Assembly (NCBI RefSeq): GCF_000227725.2
Contig: NZ_MU255056.1
Span: forward strand, 1,186,424 to 1,250,423
From: Thiorhodospira sibirica ATCC 700588
Lineage (GTDB): Bacteria > Pseudomonadota > Gammaproteobacteria > Ectothiorhodospirales > Ectothiorhodospiraceae
Length of the DNA stretch: 64,000 bases
Reading direction: 5' to 3'
Shown here: positions 17,880 through 26,068 of the stretch, piece by piece
How positions within the stretch are numbered: the first letter of the stretch is position 1
Layout of the letters: each line of letters begins with the position of its first letter
The notes under the pieces: generated by a model
What the model saw: the letters and a program-made list of their open reading frames with translations, nothing else
What the model was told of the DNA's origin: nothing
Database searches by the model: none
Translations under genes and position numbers: made by a program

Positions 17880-17968
17880 GGCGGGCGTATCGTGTTGGGC
17901 AGTCTTAACAGCAAACACGCCAGACCATTCAGGCCTGGCGCGAATCAAACAGCGAGGCTTAGCGCGCT

Positions 17969-18364
17969 TTAGCTATCATCGGCGTCAAGGCTGGCCTCAT
18001 AGCCTTCGGCATCCAGTAAATTTTCCACCTCATCTAAATCCGCTGCCTTGATTTTGAAAATCCAGCCCTGGCCATAGGGATCGGAGTTAATCAGTTCCGG
18101 GCTGTCGCTGAGCAGGCTATTGACCTCGACAATCTCGCCACTGATCGGGGCATAGACATCCGAGGCGGCCTTGACCGATTCCACCACGGCACAGGCCCCG
18201 CCAGCAGTGACCTGGCTATCAACCTGTGGCGTCTCCACAAATACCAGATCGCCCAGCAGCGCCTGAGCGTGGTCACTGATACCGACCGTGACCGTACCAT
18301 CGTCTTCAACCCGCACCCATTCATGGGAGGGGGCATAGCGTAATTCAGCAGGAAAATCGCTCAT
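17969..18364 (-). CDS. gcvH: Glycine cleavage system H protein
   Basis: The lipoyl carrier of the glycine cleavage complex. It has [20 protein letters not shown] at the start and the lipoylation site [12 protein letters not shown], where the K carries lipoic acid, at about residue 64. The end [14 protein letters not shown] is slightly longer than usual. It lies between gcvT and gcvPA with short gaps, so the three are probably one transcript. Confidence 0.97.
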   Translation of the reverse strand: MSDFPAELRYAPSHEWVRVEDDGTVTVGISDHAQALLGDLVFVETPQVDSQVTAGGACAVVESVKAASDVYAPISGEIVEVNSLLSDSPELINSDPYGQGWIFKIKAADLDEVENLLDAEGYEASLDADDS

Positions 18365-18392
18365 CAGGGTCTGACCTTTTTGTTAAAAATCG

Positions 18393-19505
18393 TTAAATAT
18401 CGACTAAAATTTCACCAAAGCGCACAAACGGCGGTTTGACCACGCGGGCGATGCCGATGCGTCCGCGCAGATCGACCTCCACGCGCTCAGCACAGTGCAA
18501 GGGCACCCGCGCCAGGGCAATGGAGCGCTCCAGGGTCGGCGCAAAGCCACCGCTGGTGATCACCCCATGTTCACCATTTGCGGTTAGCAGTGGCATCCCG
18601 CTGCGTAACACCCCACGCGTTTGCAGAATCAGCCCCACCATCTTATGCCGTGCCCCGGCGGCCTTGCGTTGCAGGAGCGCCTGCCGACCGATAAACTCCC
18701 GCGTCTCCGGCTGCCACGCCACCGTCCAGCCCAGCCCACAATCCAGCGGGCTTAAGGATTCGTCCATATCATGGCCATACAGATGCATTCCGGCCTCCAG
18801 ACGCAAGGTATCACGCGCCCCCAGACCGATGGGAGTGATACCGGCAGCCCGCAGGCGCCCCCAAAAATCGGCGGCCTGGCTGGCCGGTAACATCACCTCA
18901 AAACCATCTTCTCCAGTGTAGCCGGTGCAAGCCAGCATCCAGTCATCGGCCCAGACCGCGCTAAAGGGCTTGAGCGCCTGCGTGTGATGGCGCAAGCTTA
19001 CGGGTAATAATGGCGGTAACACGGTGCGAGCGTGTGGCCCTTGAATCGCCAGCATGGCCAGATCCTGACGGTGAATCACCCGCGCCGCATAGCCCTGCAG
19101 CGCAGCGCGCATAAATTCCAGATCACGCGCCGCCGTCGCTGCATTCACCACCAGGCGATAAGCCCCCTTCCCCAGCGCATAGACCAGCAGATCGTCAAGA
19201 ATGCCGCCGTCATGCTGCAGCAGGCAACTATACAAAGCCTGGCCGGGGCCATCCAGACGCGCCACGTCATTGGCCAGCAAACCCCGCAGATAGCTGTGCG
19301 CCTGTGGCCCGACAATGTCCACAATGCCCATGTGGGAGACATCGAACACCCCAACCGCCCGGCGCACCTGACGGTGTTCCTCAAGCTGCGAACCATAATG
19401 CAGCGGCATCATAAAACCGGCAAATTCTACCATGCGCCCGCCCGCTGCTACATGGCTTTGATACAGTGCCGTCTGTCTGGGTGTCTGACTGGGAGGAGAT
19501 TGCAT
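18393..19505 (-). CDS. gcvT: Glycine cleavage T protein (aminomethyltransferase)
   Basis: Transfers the aminomethyl carbon from GcvH to tetrahydrofolate, releasing ammonia. The family segments RMVEFAGFMMPLHYGSQ, VGVFDVSHMGIVDIVG, YTGEDGFEVMLP and LGARDTLRLEAGMHLYG are present. About 370 residues is normal. The ATG at 19505 (MQSPPSQTP) is preferred over one six codons upstream. It is the first gene of the gcv operon. No glycine riboswitch is seen upstream. Confidence 0.96.
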   Translation of the reverse strand: MQSPPSQTPRQTALYQSHVAAGGRMVEFAGFMMPLHYGSQLEEHRQVRRAVGVFDVSHMGIVDIVGPQAHSYLRGLLANDVARLDGPGQALYSCLLQHDGGILDDLLVYALGKGAYRLVVNAATAARDLEFMRAALQGYAARVIHRQDLAMLAIQGPHARTVLPPLLPVSLRHHTQALKPFSAVWADDWMLACTGYTGEDGFEVMLPASQAADFWGRLRAAGITPIGLGARDTLRLEAGMHLYGHDMDESLSPLDCGLGWTVAWQPETREFIGRQALLQRKAAGARHKMVGLILQTRGVLRSGMPLLTANGEHGVITSGGFAPTLERSIALARVPLHCAERVEVDLRGRIGIARVVKPPFVRFGEILVDI

Positions 19506-19568
19506 AAAGAAGAGGCCTATCAATAAAACAAGATCACACGGTTCCCTGACGGGAATGTCAGGCGGGAT

Positions 19569-19598
19569 AGTTTACTCGACTTTGAGTATTTTTCCCAA
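19569..19598 (-). promoter_or_regulatory. Possible sigma-70 promoter of gcvT
   Basis: On the minus strand TTGGGA (19598-19593) and TAAACT (19574-19569) are 18 bases apart, about 65 bases before the gcvT start. The -10 is weak. The rest of 19506-19700 is AT-rich with no gene. This is a motif match by eye only. Confidence 0.35.
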
Positions 19599-19700
19599 CA
19601 TAAAAATCTTTTTAAATCATTTATTTAATACTTTTTTGCAAAATAACGAGCCAGCCACTCCGGGGATGCCGGCCTTCTGTTCTTGGTGGCCCCGCAAATG

Positions 19701-20337
19701 GTAGTGATAAACAGTGGTAAGATGTAGCGGTCATTGAGTCAAAGCGTAAAAAGCCATGCCGTGTCCTTCGTGTCATTCAGAGAAGGTGATTAAAAATGGC
19801 CGTATCCATAACCACACGCCGAAATTCGCGTGCAAGGCGTGCAGCCGACACTGTGTCGAGAATCCCCAGAATCGAATCGGTAGGGAAGCGTGTGATCCCA
19901 TGCGATGCGCTGTGGTCTTTTGTGGGAAATAAGCATCATAAACCCTGGGTTGGTGATCGATCGATCAAGAGATAGGCGAAAGGGTCGGCGTGTGTGTCGG
20001 GGATCGAAGTCGGCAAGGGGCCCAAGGGCTTTGGGAGTCGTTACCTGCGGTGTATCGTCAATGCGCGGTGTGTTACACCGATTTTTGGGAGGCCTATCTG
20101 GGGGTATTGCCTACACAACGCCATCGGGCCGTTGGAAAAGAAACCGGCAAAACCTCTAAAATTGAGCGCTTCAATGCCACATTAAGACAACGTGTATCTC
20201 GCTTCGTCAGAAAAACCCTGTCATTTTCAAAAAAGCTCGAAAACCACATCGGCGCTATCTGGTATTTCGTTCACCATTACAATGAAACCTTGTCTGTCGC
20301 TGCTGATTGACTATTCACTATCTTGTGCAGGACTACC
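19701..20337 (+). mobile_element. Decayed IS1-like element
   Basis: Starts with a zinc-finger InsA-like part from ATG 19756 (MPCPSCHSEKVIKNGR, FACKACSRHC), which is fused by deletion to an InsB-like DDE part. The latter reads LWSFVGNKHHKPWV, then in another frame CYTDFWEAYLGVLP, KIERFNATLRQRVSRFVRK and YFVHHYNETL to a stop at 20310. The D of CYTDFW and the E of KIERFN are seen. At least two frameshifts and an internal deletion leave it dead. Both edges show GGTAGT (19701) and its complement (20332-20337), probably the tips of the inverted repeats. Confidence 0.75.
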
Positions 20338-20574
20338 AAAATATCAAGACGGATTCAGGGTCCGTTGTGTAGCTTTTTAAGGGATTCGATAGGTAAAAAC
20401 AGCGGGTGATGTGTGTGACAACGCTCCTTCGTTAGGGGAAGTTTTTAAAGATACACCAATCTTAAAGATAGTCCACCTTCAAGCAAATTTCTATTTATTT
20501 TTGTCAATAATTATGTAGATTTTTAGCAAGAAAGGGTGTCCCGACTGGGCGAGCAAAACTCGGCGCTCCCCGTG

Positions 20575-20682
20575 GCGGCATCATCTTGATGCCGCTGCCT
20601 GTAGCGACACCTTCCAGGTGTCGCTTGAAAACCAGCAAACGCAAGATGCGTCCGCCACATGTCAGCATCTTCCAGATGTCAC
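20575..20682. repeat. Cluster of REP-like palindromes
   Basis: Three hairpins stand close together. GCGGCATCA/TGATGCCGC (20575-20595) has a 3-base loop. AGCGACACCT/AGGTGTCGCT (20603-20625) has a perfect 10-bp stem. An imperfect copy built on CATCTTCCAGATG lies at about 20661-20682. The middle hairpin shares its stem core with the two at 24196-24259. They resemble short dispersed intergenic palindromes rather than terminators, since no T runs follow. The remaining bases in 20338-20574 show nothing recognisable. Confidence 0.6.
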
Positions 20683-20728
20683 TGCAAACGAGTGTTGACA
20701 AGCCTGCGCCGGGGTTTTAGAGTGCCTT

Positions 20729-20917
20729 TCAGGAGACTGAAAACTCCCACATAGCGGTTCCCACGCCTGTCAGCCGTGGTTTTTTTGTGCCCGAATACCC
20801 AAGGCGCGCTGTTTGTGCGCGCCTTTTGTCATCTGTTTAGGGTCGGGAGGGGACGAATACAACACCCGCAAGGGAAATCAGTCCGCCGAACTATGTGCGG
20901 TTTTCAGCCTCCTGACC
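20729..20917 (+). ncRNA. C4-type antisense RNA leader (phage immunity RNA)
   Basis: The core 20841-20917 is closed by GGTCGGGAGG/CCTCCTGACC (10 bp, one G-U) and contains CACCCGCAAGGG and a CCGCC...GCGG stem, the layout I recall for C4 antisense RNAs of P1/P7-type phages. The strand 20891-20915 is complementary, with few mismatches, to 20729-20754 upstream. It is also complementary over about 14 of 18 bases to 20945-20962, just before the ATG of the Rha-type gene. This gives the a/a' pairing expected of C4, which blocks translation of a downstream anti-repressor. A strong hairpin (GGCGCGC/GCGCGCC plus TTTT, about 20802-20826) lies inside the leader. The Rfam match has not been run. Confidence 0.6.
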
Positions 20918-20964
20918 GCCTTCGCATTGAAGGCGTGTCAACCTACTGAAAAGGTCACATAGTC

Positions 20965-21511
20965 ATGTCCATATATTCTGCCTGTGCGCCATTGCACACC
21001 TTAAGCATGTCCTCGCGAGAAATTGCCACACTCACCGATAAACGTCATGCAGATGTTATGCGTGATATCCGGGTGATGCTGGAGCAGCTCCCCAAATTTG
21101 GGTTATCAAGAAATTCAAGGCATTAGCCCTGAGTATTGCCCACAGACCAAACGCCTTGCCGGGTATCATCTCGACCGCCGTCATACGGAAATTCTTATCA
21201 CCGGCTACGACATCAAACGCCGGGCGGCGGTGATTGATCGCTGGTACGAACTGGAAAGCGGCCAGGCCCAGCCGCGTTATGCCACCCCGCCAGACCCCGA
21301 CCCGCTGCACCGCCCTGACTTCATCCGCGCTTACATCCGCCTCACCGCCTTAAACCTCTGTCTGGATCATCTCTCGCTTAACGACACCACCAAGCGACAA
21401 CTGATTGAACAAGCCGTGCGCAGTCTGGGCGAAGATGCCGCTTTGGCGGCGGATTGGTGTGTATTTGCGCTAAGTCTGGGAGCGCTCCCAGGGGTTGCCG
21501 CCAGCTTTTAA
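20965..21511 (+). pseudogene. Rha-family phage regulatory protein, frameshifted
   Basis: The first frame from ATG 20965 encodes MSSREIATLTDKRHADVMRDI and RVMLEQLPKFG, the N-terminal Rha/KilA-N-like DNA-binding domain of phage regulators. A +1 shift near 21090-21100 moves to the frame that reads GYQEIQGISPEYCPQTKR, YHLDRRHTEILITGYDIKRRA and VIDRWYELE, the second half of the same domain. After that come about 85 residues of unrecognised C-terminal part ending at 21511. In phages such genes act as anti-repressors or regulators under C4-type RNA control, which fits the leader just upstream. A single-base indel explains the break. Confidence 0.75.
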
Positions 21512-21638
21512 AGATTTGACCTTAGGCATTCTCAGTAAAGTACAATGAAAGTTACAGAGCGCATAGATCACGGCGCGTTAAATACACGCATGAGGTGGTC
21601 GCCACGGCAAGGTTTGTGACGGCTGCGCATGTACGAAA

Positions 21639-21815
21639 GTGGTCGCACAAAGCCAGACATGGCTTGAATCCGTTGATGAACCGCAGCAATTGGAGCAGCT
21701 GTTTGAGCATATAATCGACCGTCCTGACGGTGAAGCCTGGCTGCACGGTTTAAAAATTATCGTCGATGAGCGCACCGCCTGCGGCCTAAATCCTAAACCA
21801 GAGAGCGAACAATGA
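21639..21815 (+). CDS. Small ORF coupled to the next gene, function unknown
   Basis: A 58-codon frame from GTG 21639 with acidic content (WLESVDEPQQLEQLFEHI, WLHGLKIIVDERT). Its TGA overlaps the ATG of the large exported protein in ATGA, the usual sign of translational coupling. No good ribosome-binding site and no family are recognised. It may instead be the 3' remnant of a longer gene, as the open frame extends upstream only to a TGA near 21590. Treat as tentative. Confidence 0.35.
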   Translation: MVAQSQTWLESVDEPQQLEQLFEHIIDRPDGEAWLHGLKIIVDERTACGLNPKPESEQ

Positions 21816-24193
21816 TCAAAGACATCCCCCATTATCTGCGCTATGCAGTGCTTGGTGTACTGCTTTTAGCCGTATGGAATAGCCCGCTGTGGGCCCGCGA
21901 TGATCTGGGTACCCTGGCGGTGATTGAAGTCAATGGCGCGCTGGAATATGCCCAGGAGCCGGTTGAATTATTGCGTTTGCTGGCGGAGGGGCCGTTGACG
22001 CTACGCGCCTTGCGGGCCTTTGACCGCCTGCCCGATGCCGCCAATACGCTGGCTCTGGAGCTGCGCCGCCAGGGTATTGATCTGTTCAGCGCTGACCGCG
22101 CAGCCTTGCAGGATTATCTGCAGCGTATTGAAGCAGGTACGCTTGCAGCACAGCCAGAAAGCATGGAGTCCCTGCTGTTGCATCTTGAGACGTATGCCTA
22201 TCTTGATTGGCATCCCTTGACGCCCGGTCAGCAGTTGGAGCCAGAGTCATTGGCCTGGGTGCGCGGGAGCGGTGAGGCGATCTTACGCGCACAGGCCGAT
22301 GAGACGCTGTGGCAGATGTCGCTAACCGGTGATGTGCAGGCTCTGGATGTGGGCAATATGCTGGTTGCTCTGACCAAGCCTGAGACACACGCCGCTGCGC
22401 CTTTCGCTGAATCTGAGTCCATGACCGAGACACCGACAGCGGATGATTCTGCCGCTGAAATCCCAGCGCTTGCCGCATTGTCTGCGTCTGCACAGGCTTT
22501 GCATGAAGGCTTTTTAGGCTGGCTTGCCGGGGATGAGAGTTTCCGCGTTGTTGCTACGGAGCTGGCCGTGGAGGAGGCCCCCGATGGGACGCTGAACTGG
22601 CACAGCCCTCATGCCCTCCTGCATATAAGCCCGGACGGTGAAGACGGCGAATCGTTCAGTCTGGATCTGGGGGAAGTGACGGCGACCCTAAGACCGCAAG
22701 ACGATGGCGCTTATTCCTTGGCGATTGATCTGTCACCGACGCAGCACCTGCTGGATGAAGACGGCGAGGTGATGGCGACGCTGCACAGTCAGGAGCGCGC
22801 CCTGCACGGGCTGTGGGATGCTGGCACGCAGAGCTTACCCGCGCTGGATGTTGTATTCACGGGGCTGGACGTGGTGGCCGGGGCATCAGCGCCCGATACA
22901 CAGACTCCATCGGGTAGCTATGCGCCGACACGGCCACATGATTTCTATCGGGCGCATATCGAGCAATTGCGTCTGGCAAGTCAGACGACTCTCGATGATC
23001 AGGGGCATCAGGCTGGCACCGGGACGCTAGATCTGGAGGGGGTACAGATGTTTTCGCTGTCCGGGCATGAGGTGGTCAAGCTGGCAAATATTAGCCTGCA
23101 GACCCAGCATGATGCACTGGATGAGCAGGTATTCACGGGATTACTGAATGAGCTGACCGAGCAGGCTGTTTCGCTGGATCCGCTGGCCTGGATGCAAAAG
23201 CTGCTGGAAGCCAGTGGTTTGCTGTCCTTCAGTCTGGCGCTGGAGAAACTGGCCGTGCAAGAGCCTGATGGCGAGGACTATATTCGGCTTGATGGCTTTC
23301 TGGCCAAGTTGCGTTTGACGCCTTCCGATAATGCCGACCGCCAGCGTGATCTCAGTGTGCAGTACCGTGCTGACGGTCTGGAGTTTCTGGTCGACGAGAT
23401 GACCGGGGCACTGGCATCGCTTGACTGGAAAATGCAGCTGCAGCAGCTGGCACCGCTGGCCTGGGTACAGTTGTTTAGTGAGGGGCCAGGCGCCGATCCG
23501 GGCACCTTTGCGCAATCTCTGCTGCGTCAGCTCACGCTGTCCAGTCAGTTGCAGGGTTTGAGTCTGCGCCAGCCGGGAGAGAGCGCCGAAACGCTTACGC
23601 AGATGGAGCTACAGTTTTCATTGAATGCACTGGATACGCAAACGCCCAGCGCCGAACTGCAATATCTACAGCACGGTACGCTGAGCATGGATGAAAATCT
23701 GCCCGCTGAACTCAATCCGCATACCGTGGCCTTTGATATCGCCTTGCAGCGCCTGCCGTTGAGCGCTCTGCTCACTCAAGCCATGTCAGACGGGATGCTA
23801 AACCCGGAATTTGCCCTGCAAAGCCTGCTGGCACATGCCACGCAATTAGACATCCGCGAATGGCGCTGGGAGTTTCCATTAAGCACCCTGCTCATGCAGG
23901 CTAACGCACAAGCCCAGGCGGCGGCCGCAGATGTCGCGCCGCACTTGCAGGCCGAGGCGCGCATTGATCTGCATGATCTGGAACGCATGGGGCAATGGGC
24001 GGCAGGCTTTGAGGCCGATCCCATGCTGGCCGAGCAGCTGCGGGCAATGATCGCCATGCTGGGAATCATTGGGGAGAAAAAAACCGATGCGGATGGCAAA
24101 CTTTACCATCACTATCACATCGAGGCGGACAGCCTGGGGCAGATGAAGCTTAATGGCAATGACATGAGCGCCTTGATGTCGATGATGCCCTAA
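21812..24193 (+). CDS. Large exported protein of unknown function
   Basis: A 793-residue protein with a signal peptide (YAVLGVLLLAVWNSPLWA, cleavage likely before RDDLG) and no later membrane segment. The N-terminal part is leucine- and alanine-rich and helical. The middle is acidic with beta-strand spacing (HALLHISPDGEDGESFSLDL). The C-terminus ends KLYHHYHIEADSLGQMKLNG followed by DMSALMSMMP. The last part recalls DUF945/YdgA-like periplasmic proteins, but I am not certain. It is followed at once by a terminator hairpin, so it ends a transcript. Its likely location is the periplasm; the role is unknown. Confidence 0.7.
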   Translation: MIKDIPHYLRYAVLGVLLLAVWNSPLWARDDLGTLAVIEVNGALEYAQEPVELLRLLAEGPLTLRALRAFDRLPDAANTLALELRRQGIDLFSADRAALQDYLQRIEAGTLAAQPESMESLLLHLETYAYLDWHPLTPGQQLEPESLAWVRGSGEAILRAQADETLWQMSLTGDVQALDVGNMLVALTKPETHAAAPFAESESMTETPTADDSAAEIPALAALSASAQALHEGFLGWLAGDESFRVVATELAVEEAPDGTLNWHSPHALLHISPDGEDGESFSLDLGEVTATLRPQDDGAYSLAIDLSPTQHLLDEDGEVMATLHSQERALHGLWDAGTQSLPALDVVFTGLDVVAGASAPDTQTPSGSYAPTRPHDFYRAHIEQLRLASQTTLDDQGHQAGTGTLDLEGVQMFSLSGHEVVKLANISLQTQHDALDEQVFTGLLNELTEQAVSLDPLAWMQKLLEASGLLSFSLALEKLAVQEPDGEDYIRLDGFLAKLRLTPSDNADRQRDLSVQYRADGLEFLVDEMTGALASLDWKMQLQQLAPLAWVQLFSEGPGADPGTFAQSLLRQLTLSSQLQGLSLRQPGESAETLTQMELQFSLNALDTQTPSAELQYLQHGTLSMDENLPAELNPHTVAFDIALQRLPLSALLTQAMSDGMLNPEFALQSLLAHATQLDIREWRWEFPLSTLLMQANAQAQAAAADVAPHLQAEARIDLHDLERMGQWAAGFEADPMLAEQLRAMIAMLGIIGEKKTDADGKLYHHYHIEADSLGQMKLNGNDMSALMSMMP

Positions 24194-24195
24194 CG

Positions 24196-24259
24196 ACGTG
24201 GCGACACCTTCCAAGGTGTCGCTTTTTTTGCAGCGACATCAAGAGGATGTCGCCACGTT
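24196..24259 (+). terminator. Intrinsic terminator within a double REP-like palindrome
   Basis: GCGACACCTT/AAGGTGTCGC (24201-24222) is followed by seven T residues, a strong Rho-independent terminator for the exported-protein gene. A second hairpin, GCGACAT/ATGTCGC (about 24233-24252), follows. The outer arms ACGTGGCGACA and TGTCGCCACGT pair across the whole unit. The stem core is shared with the hairpin at 20603-20625. Confidence 0.8.
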
Positions 24260-24292
24260 AATCCACCCTTAGCCAATTAAATAAATGCCTTT

Positions 24293-25582
24293 ATGAGCCA
24301 AGCCACTCAAGAACTGCACAATGTGGGCTTTGTCGCCAGCCCCTTTCCTACCACCGAGCCCACCGCTGCTCACTGGACCCCCCCGCTGGCCGCGCCGCGT
24401 GACCGTGATCTGTGTACGGATTGCGGTATCTCACGCACCGCTAATCCCGAGCGTTGCGCCCGCGCCTGTCAGTTCGTCAAGCCAGATTATGCCGCCCTGG
24501 AAAAGCGCGTCCACGGACGCGAGCGCAACCCGCAAGACGATGAGCTGTTTTTTGGCCCCTATACGGCGATGTATCAGGCCGCCTTGATCCATGAACGGCC
24601 CGGTGCCCAGTGGACGGGAATCACCACGCGCATTGCCGAACGGCTGCTGGAAACCCAGGCCGTCGATGCCGTGCTGACCGTGGCCCCTGATCCGCAGGAT
24701 TCCTGGCGTCCGGTGCCGGTGCTGGTCACAGACCCTGCCGCCTTGCGTGAGTGTCGCGGCATGCGCATGGGCTATGCACCGTTGCTGGCACTGCTAGAGC
24801 CTGCCTTGGCGCAAGGCTATACCCGGCTGGCCGTTATTGCTGTGCCCTGTCAGGTACATGCCTTGCGGGTTTTGGAGCCAGAACTGGGATTTGAGCGCCT
24901 GGAGGTGATCGGCATCCCCTGTTCGGATAACACCACCACCGCGCATTTCCATCACTTTCTCAGTCTGCTCGACCCGCATCCCGAGCAGATCACCTATCTG
25001 GAATTTCGTGCTGATTATCAGGTAGAGCTGCGTTTTACCGATGGCCAGAAGCGCACCATTCCCTTCCTGCAACTGCCCCTGTCTACGCTGTCGCCGCATT
25101 TTTTCCCCCTGCCCTGCAAGACCTGCGTGGATTACACCAACAGCCTTGCCGATATTACCGTAGGCTATATGGGCGGACGCGGCGAACAATGGCTGCTGGT
25201 GCGCAATACCAAAGGGCAGGCTTTATTGCAACAGGTTGACGGCGAACTGCGCAAAAAAGACCCCAGCAGCGAAGGCAAGCGGCACACCGCCGTGCGCGGC
25301 TTTATTCAGAACACACAACGAGCGGCGGGGGGCCTGCCGTTACGCAGTACGCCGAAATGGATTCGCCCGCTGGTCGCCTGGCTGATGCCCAAAATCGGCC
25401 CCAAGGGTCTGGAATTTGCTCGCGCCCGGGTTGAGATGAAAGCCGCCGAAAGCGTGCTGCACCTGCGCCGCGCCCGCCCCAACCGGGTAGCCCAGATGAT
25501 CCCGCCCCACCTGTGGACAATCCTCAAACCCTACCCGATTGAAGCAAACCCCAGCGAAAGCCAGAAGATAGCGCTTGATTGA
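24293..25582 (+). CDS. bciB: 8-vinyl (bacterio)chlorophyllide reductase, ferredoxin-dependent type
   Basis: Reduces the C8 vinyl group of divinyl (proto)chlorophyllide in bacteriochlorophyll synthesis. The 429-residue protein belongs to the F420-hydrogenase beta-subunit-like flavin/iron-sulfur family. CTDCG at 41-45 with C55 and C59 forms the first cluster ligand set. Later come RGMRMGYAPLLALLEPAL, VIAVPCQVHALRVLE, IPCSDNTTTAHFHHFL and the second cysteine group CKTCVDYTNSLADI. The end pattern MPPHLW-like (IPPHLWTILKPY) is also typical. It stands alone between a terminator and rpmB. Its presence marks the host as an anoxygenic phototroph. Confidence 0.9.
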   Translation: MSQATQELHNVGFVASPFPTTEPTAAHWTPPLAAPRDRDLCTDCGISRTANPERCARACQFVKPDYAALEKRVHGRERNPQDDELFFGPYTAMYQAALIHERPGAQWTGITTRIAERLLETQAVDAVLTVAPDPQDSWRPVPVLVTDPAALRECRGMRMGYAPLLALLEPALAQGYTRLAVIAVPCQVHALRVLEPELGFERLEVIGIPCSDNTTTAHFHHFLSLLDPHPEQITYLEFRADYQVELRFTDGQKRTIPFLQLPLSTLSPHFFPLPCKTCVDYTNSLADITVGYMGGRGEQWLLVRNTKGQALLQQVDGELRKKDPSSEGKRHTAVRGFIQNTQRAAGGLPLRSTPKWIRPLVAWLMPKIGPKGLEFARARVEMKAAESVLHLRRARPNRVAQMIPPHLWTILKPYPIEANPSESQKIALD

Positions 25583-25651
25583 CGTTGTGCTAATCAGCTA
25601 GAATCACCGGCTTTCGTCGGAAATATAGCCGAATTTTTGGAGAATCCCCCC

Positions 25652-25888
25652 ATGGCCCGAGTGTGTCAGATCACGGGTAAGCGCCCGATGACCGGCAATA
25701 ACGTATCCCATGCCAACAACAAGACACGGCGCCGTTTCTTGCCCAATTTGCATACCCATCGTTTTTGGGTGGAAAGCGAAAATCGCTGGGTGAAGCTGCG
25801 TTTGTCCAGCAAAGGCATGAGAATCATTGACAAGAAAGGCATTGATGCAGTCCTTGCAGATATGCGCTCGCGTGGCGAGAAATTTTAA
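25652..25888 (+). CDS. rpmB: 50S ribosomal protein L28
   Basis: A component of the large ribosomal subunit. The sequence [20 protein letters not shown], then [13 protein letters not shown] and the end DMRSRGEKF, is a plain gammaproteobacterial L28 of 78 residues. The ATG at 25652 (MARVC) is the family start. A GGAG lies 10 bases upstream. It is followed by rpmG after 12 bases, the usual rpmBG operon. Confidence 0.98.
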   Translation: MARVCQITGKRPMTGNNVSHANNKTRRRFLPNLHTHRFWVESENRWVKLRLSSKGMRIIDKKGIDAVLADMRSRGEKF

Positions 25889-25900
25889 GGAGACCGCCTC

Positions 25901-26068
25901 ATGGCTAAAGGTGTGCGTGACAAAATCAGACTGGTATCCAGCGCCGGTACGGGTCATTTCTATACCACGACCAAAAACAAGCGCAATACCCCTGACAAGA
26001 TGGAAATCAAGAAGTTTGATCCGGTGATACGCCAACACGTTGCGTATAAGGAAGCCAAGATCAAGTGA
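25901..26068 (+). CDS. rpmG: 50S ribosomal protein L33
   Basis: A 55-residue L33: [39 protein letters not shown] and the end YKEAKIK. It lacks the zinc-binding cysteines, as in the cysteine-free form common in this group. Start AAGGAG lies 8 bases upstream. The TGA stop coincides with the right end of the IS605-type element, so the element entered at the very end of the gene without changing the protein. Confidence 0.97.
   Translation: MAKGVRDKIRLVSSAGTGHFYTTTKNKRNTPDKMEIKKFDPVIRQHVAYKEAKIK

Noticed and set aside
19506-19755. Glycine riboswitch before gcvT
   Set aside because: None of the conserved glycine-aptamer core sequence is seen on the minus strand; only a plain promoter-like region.
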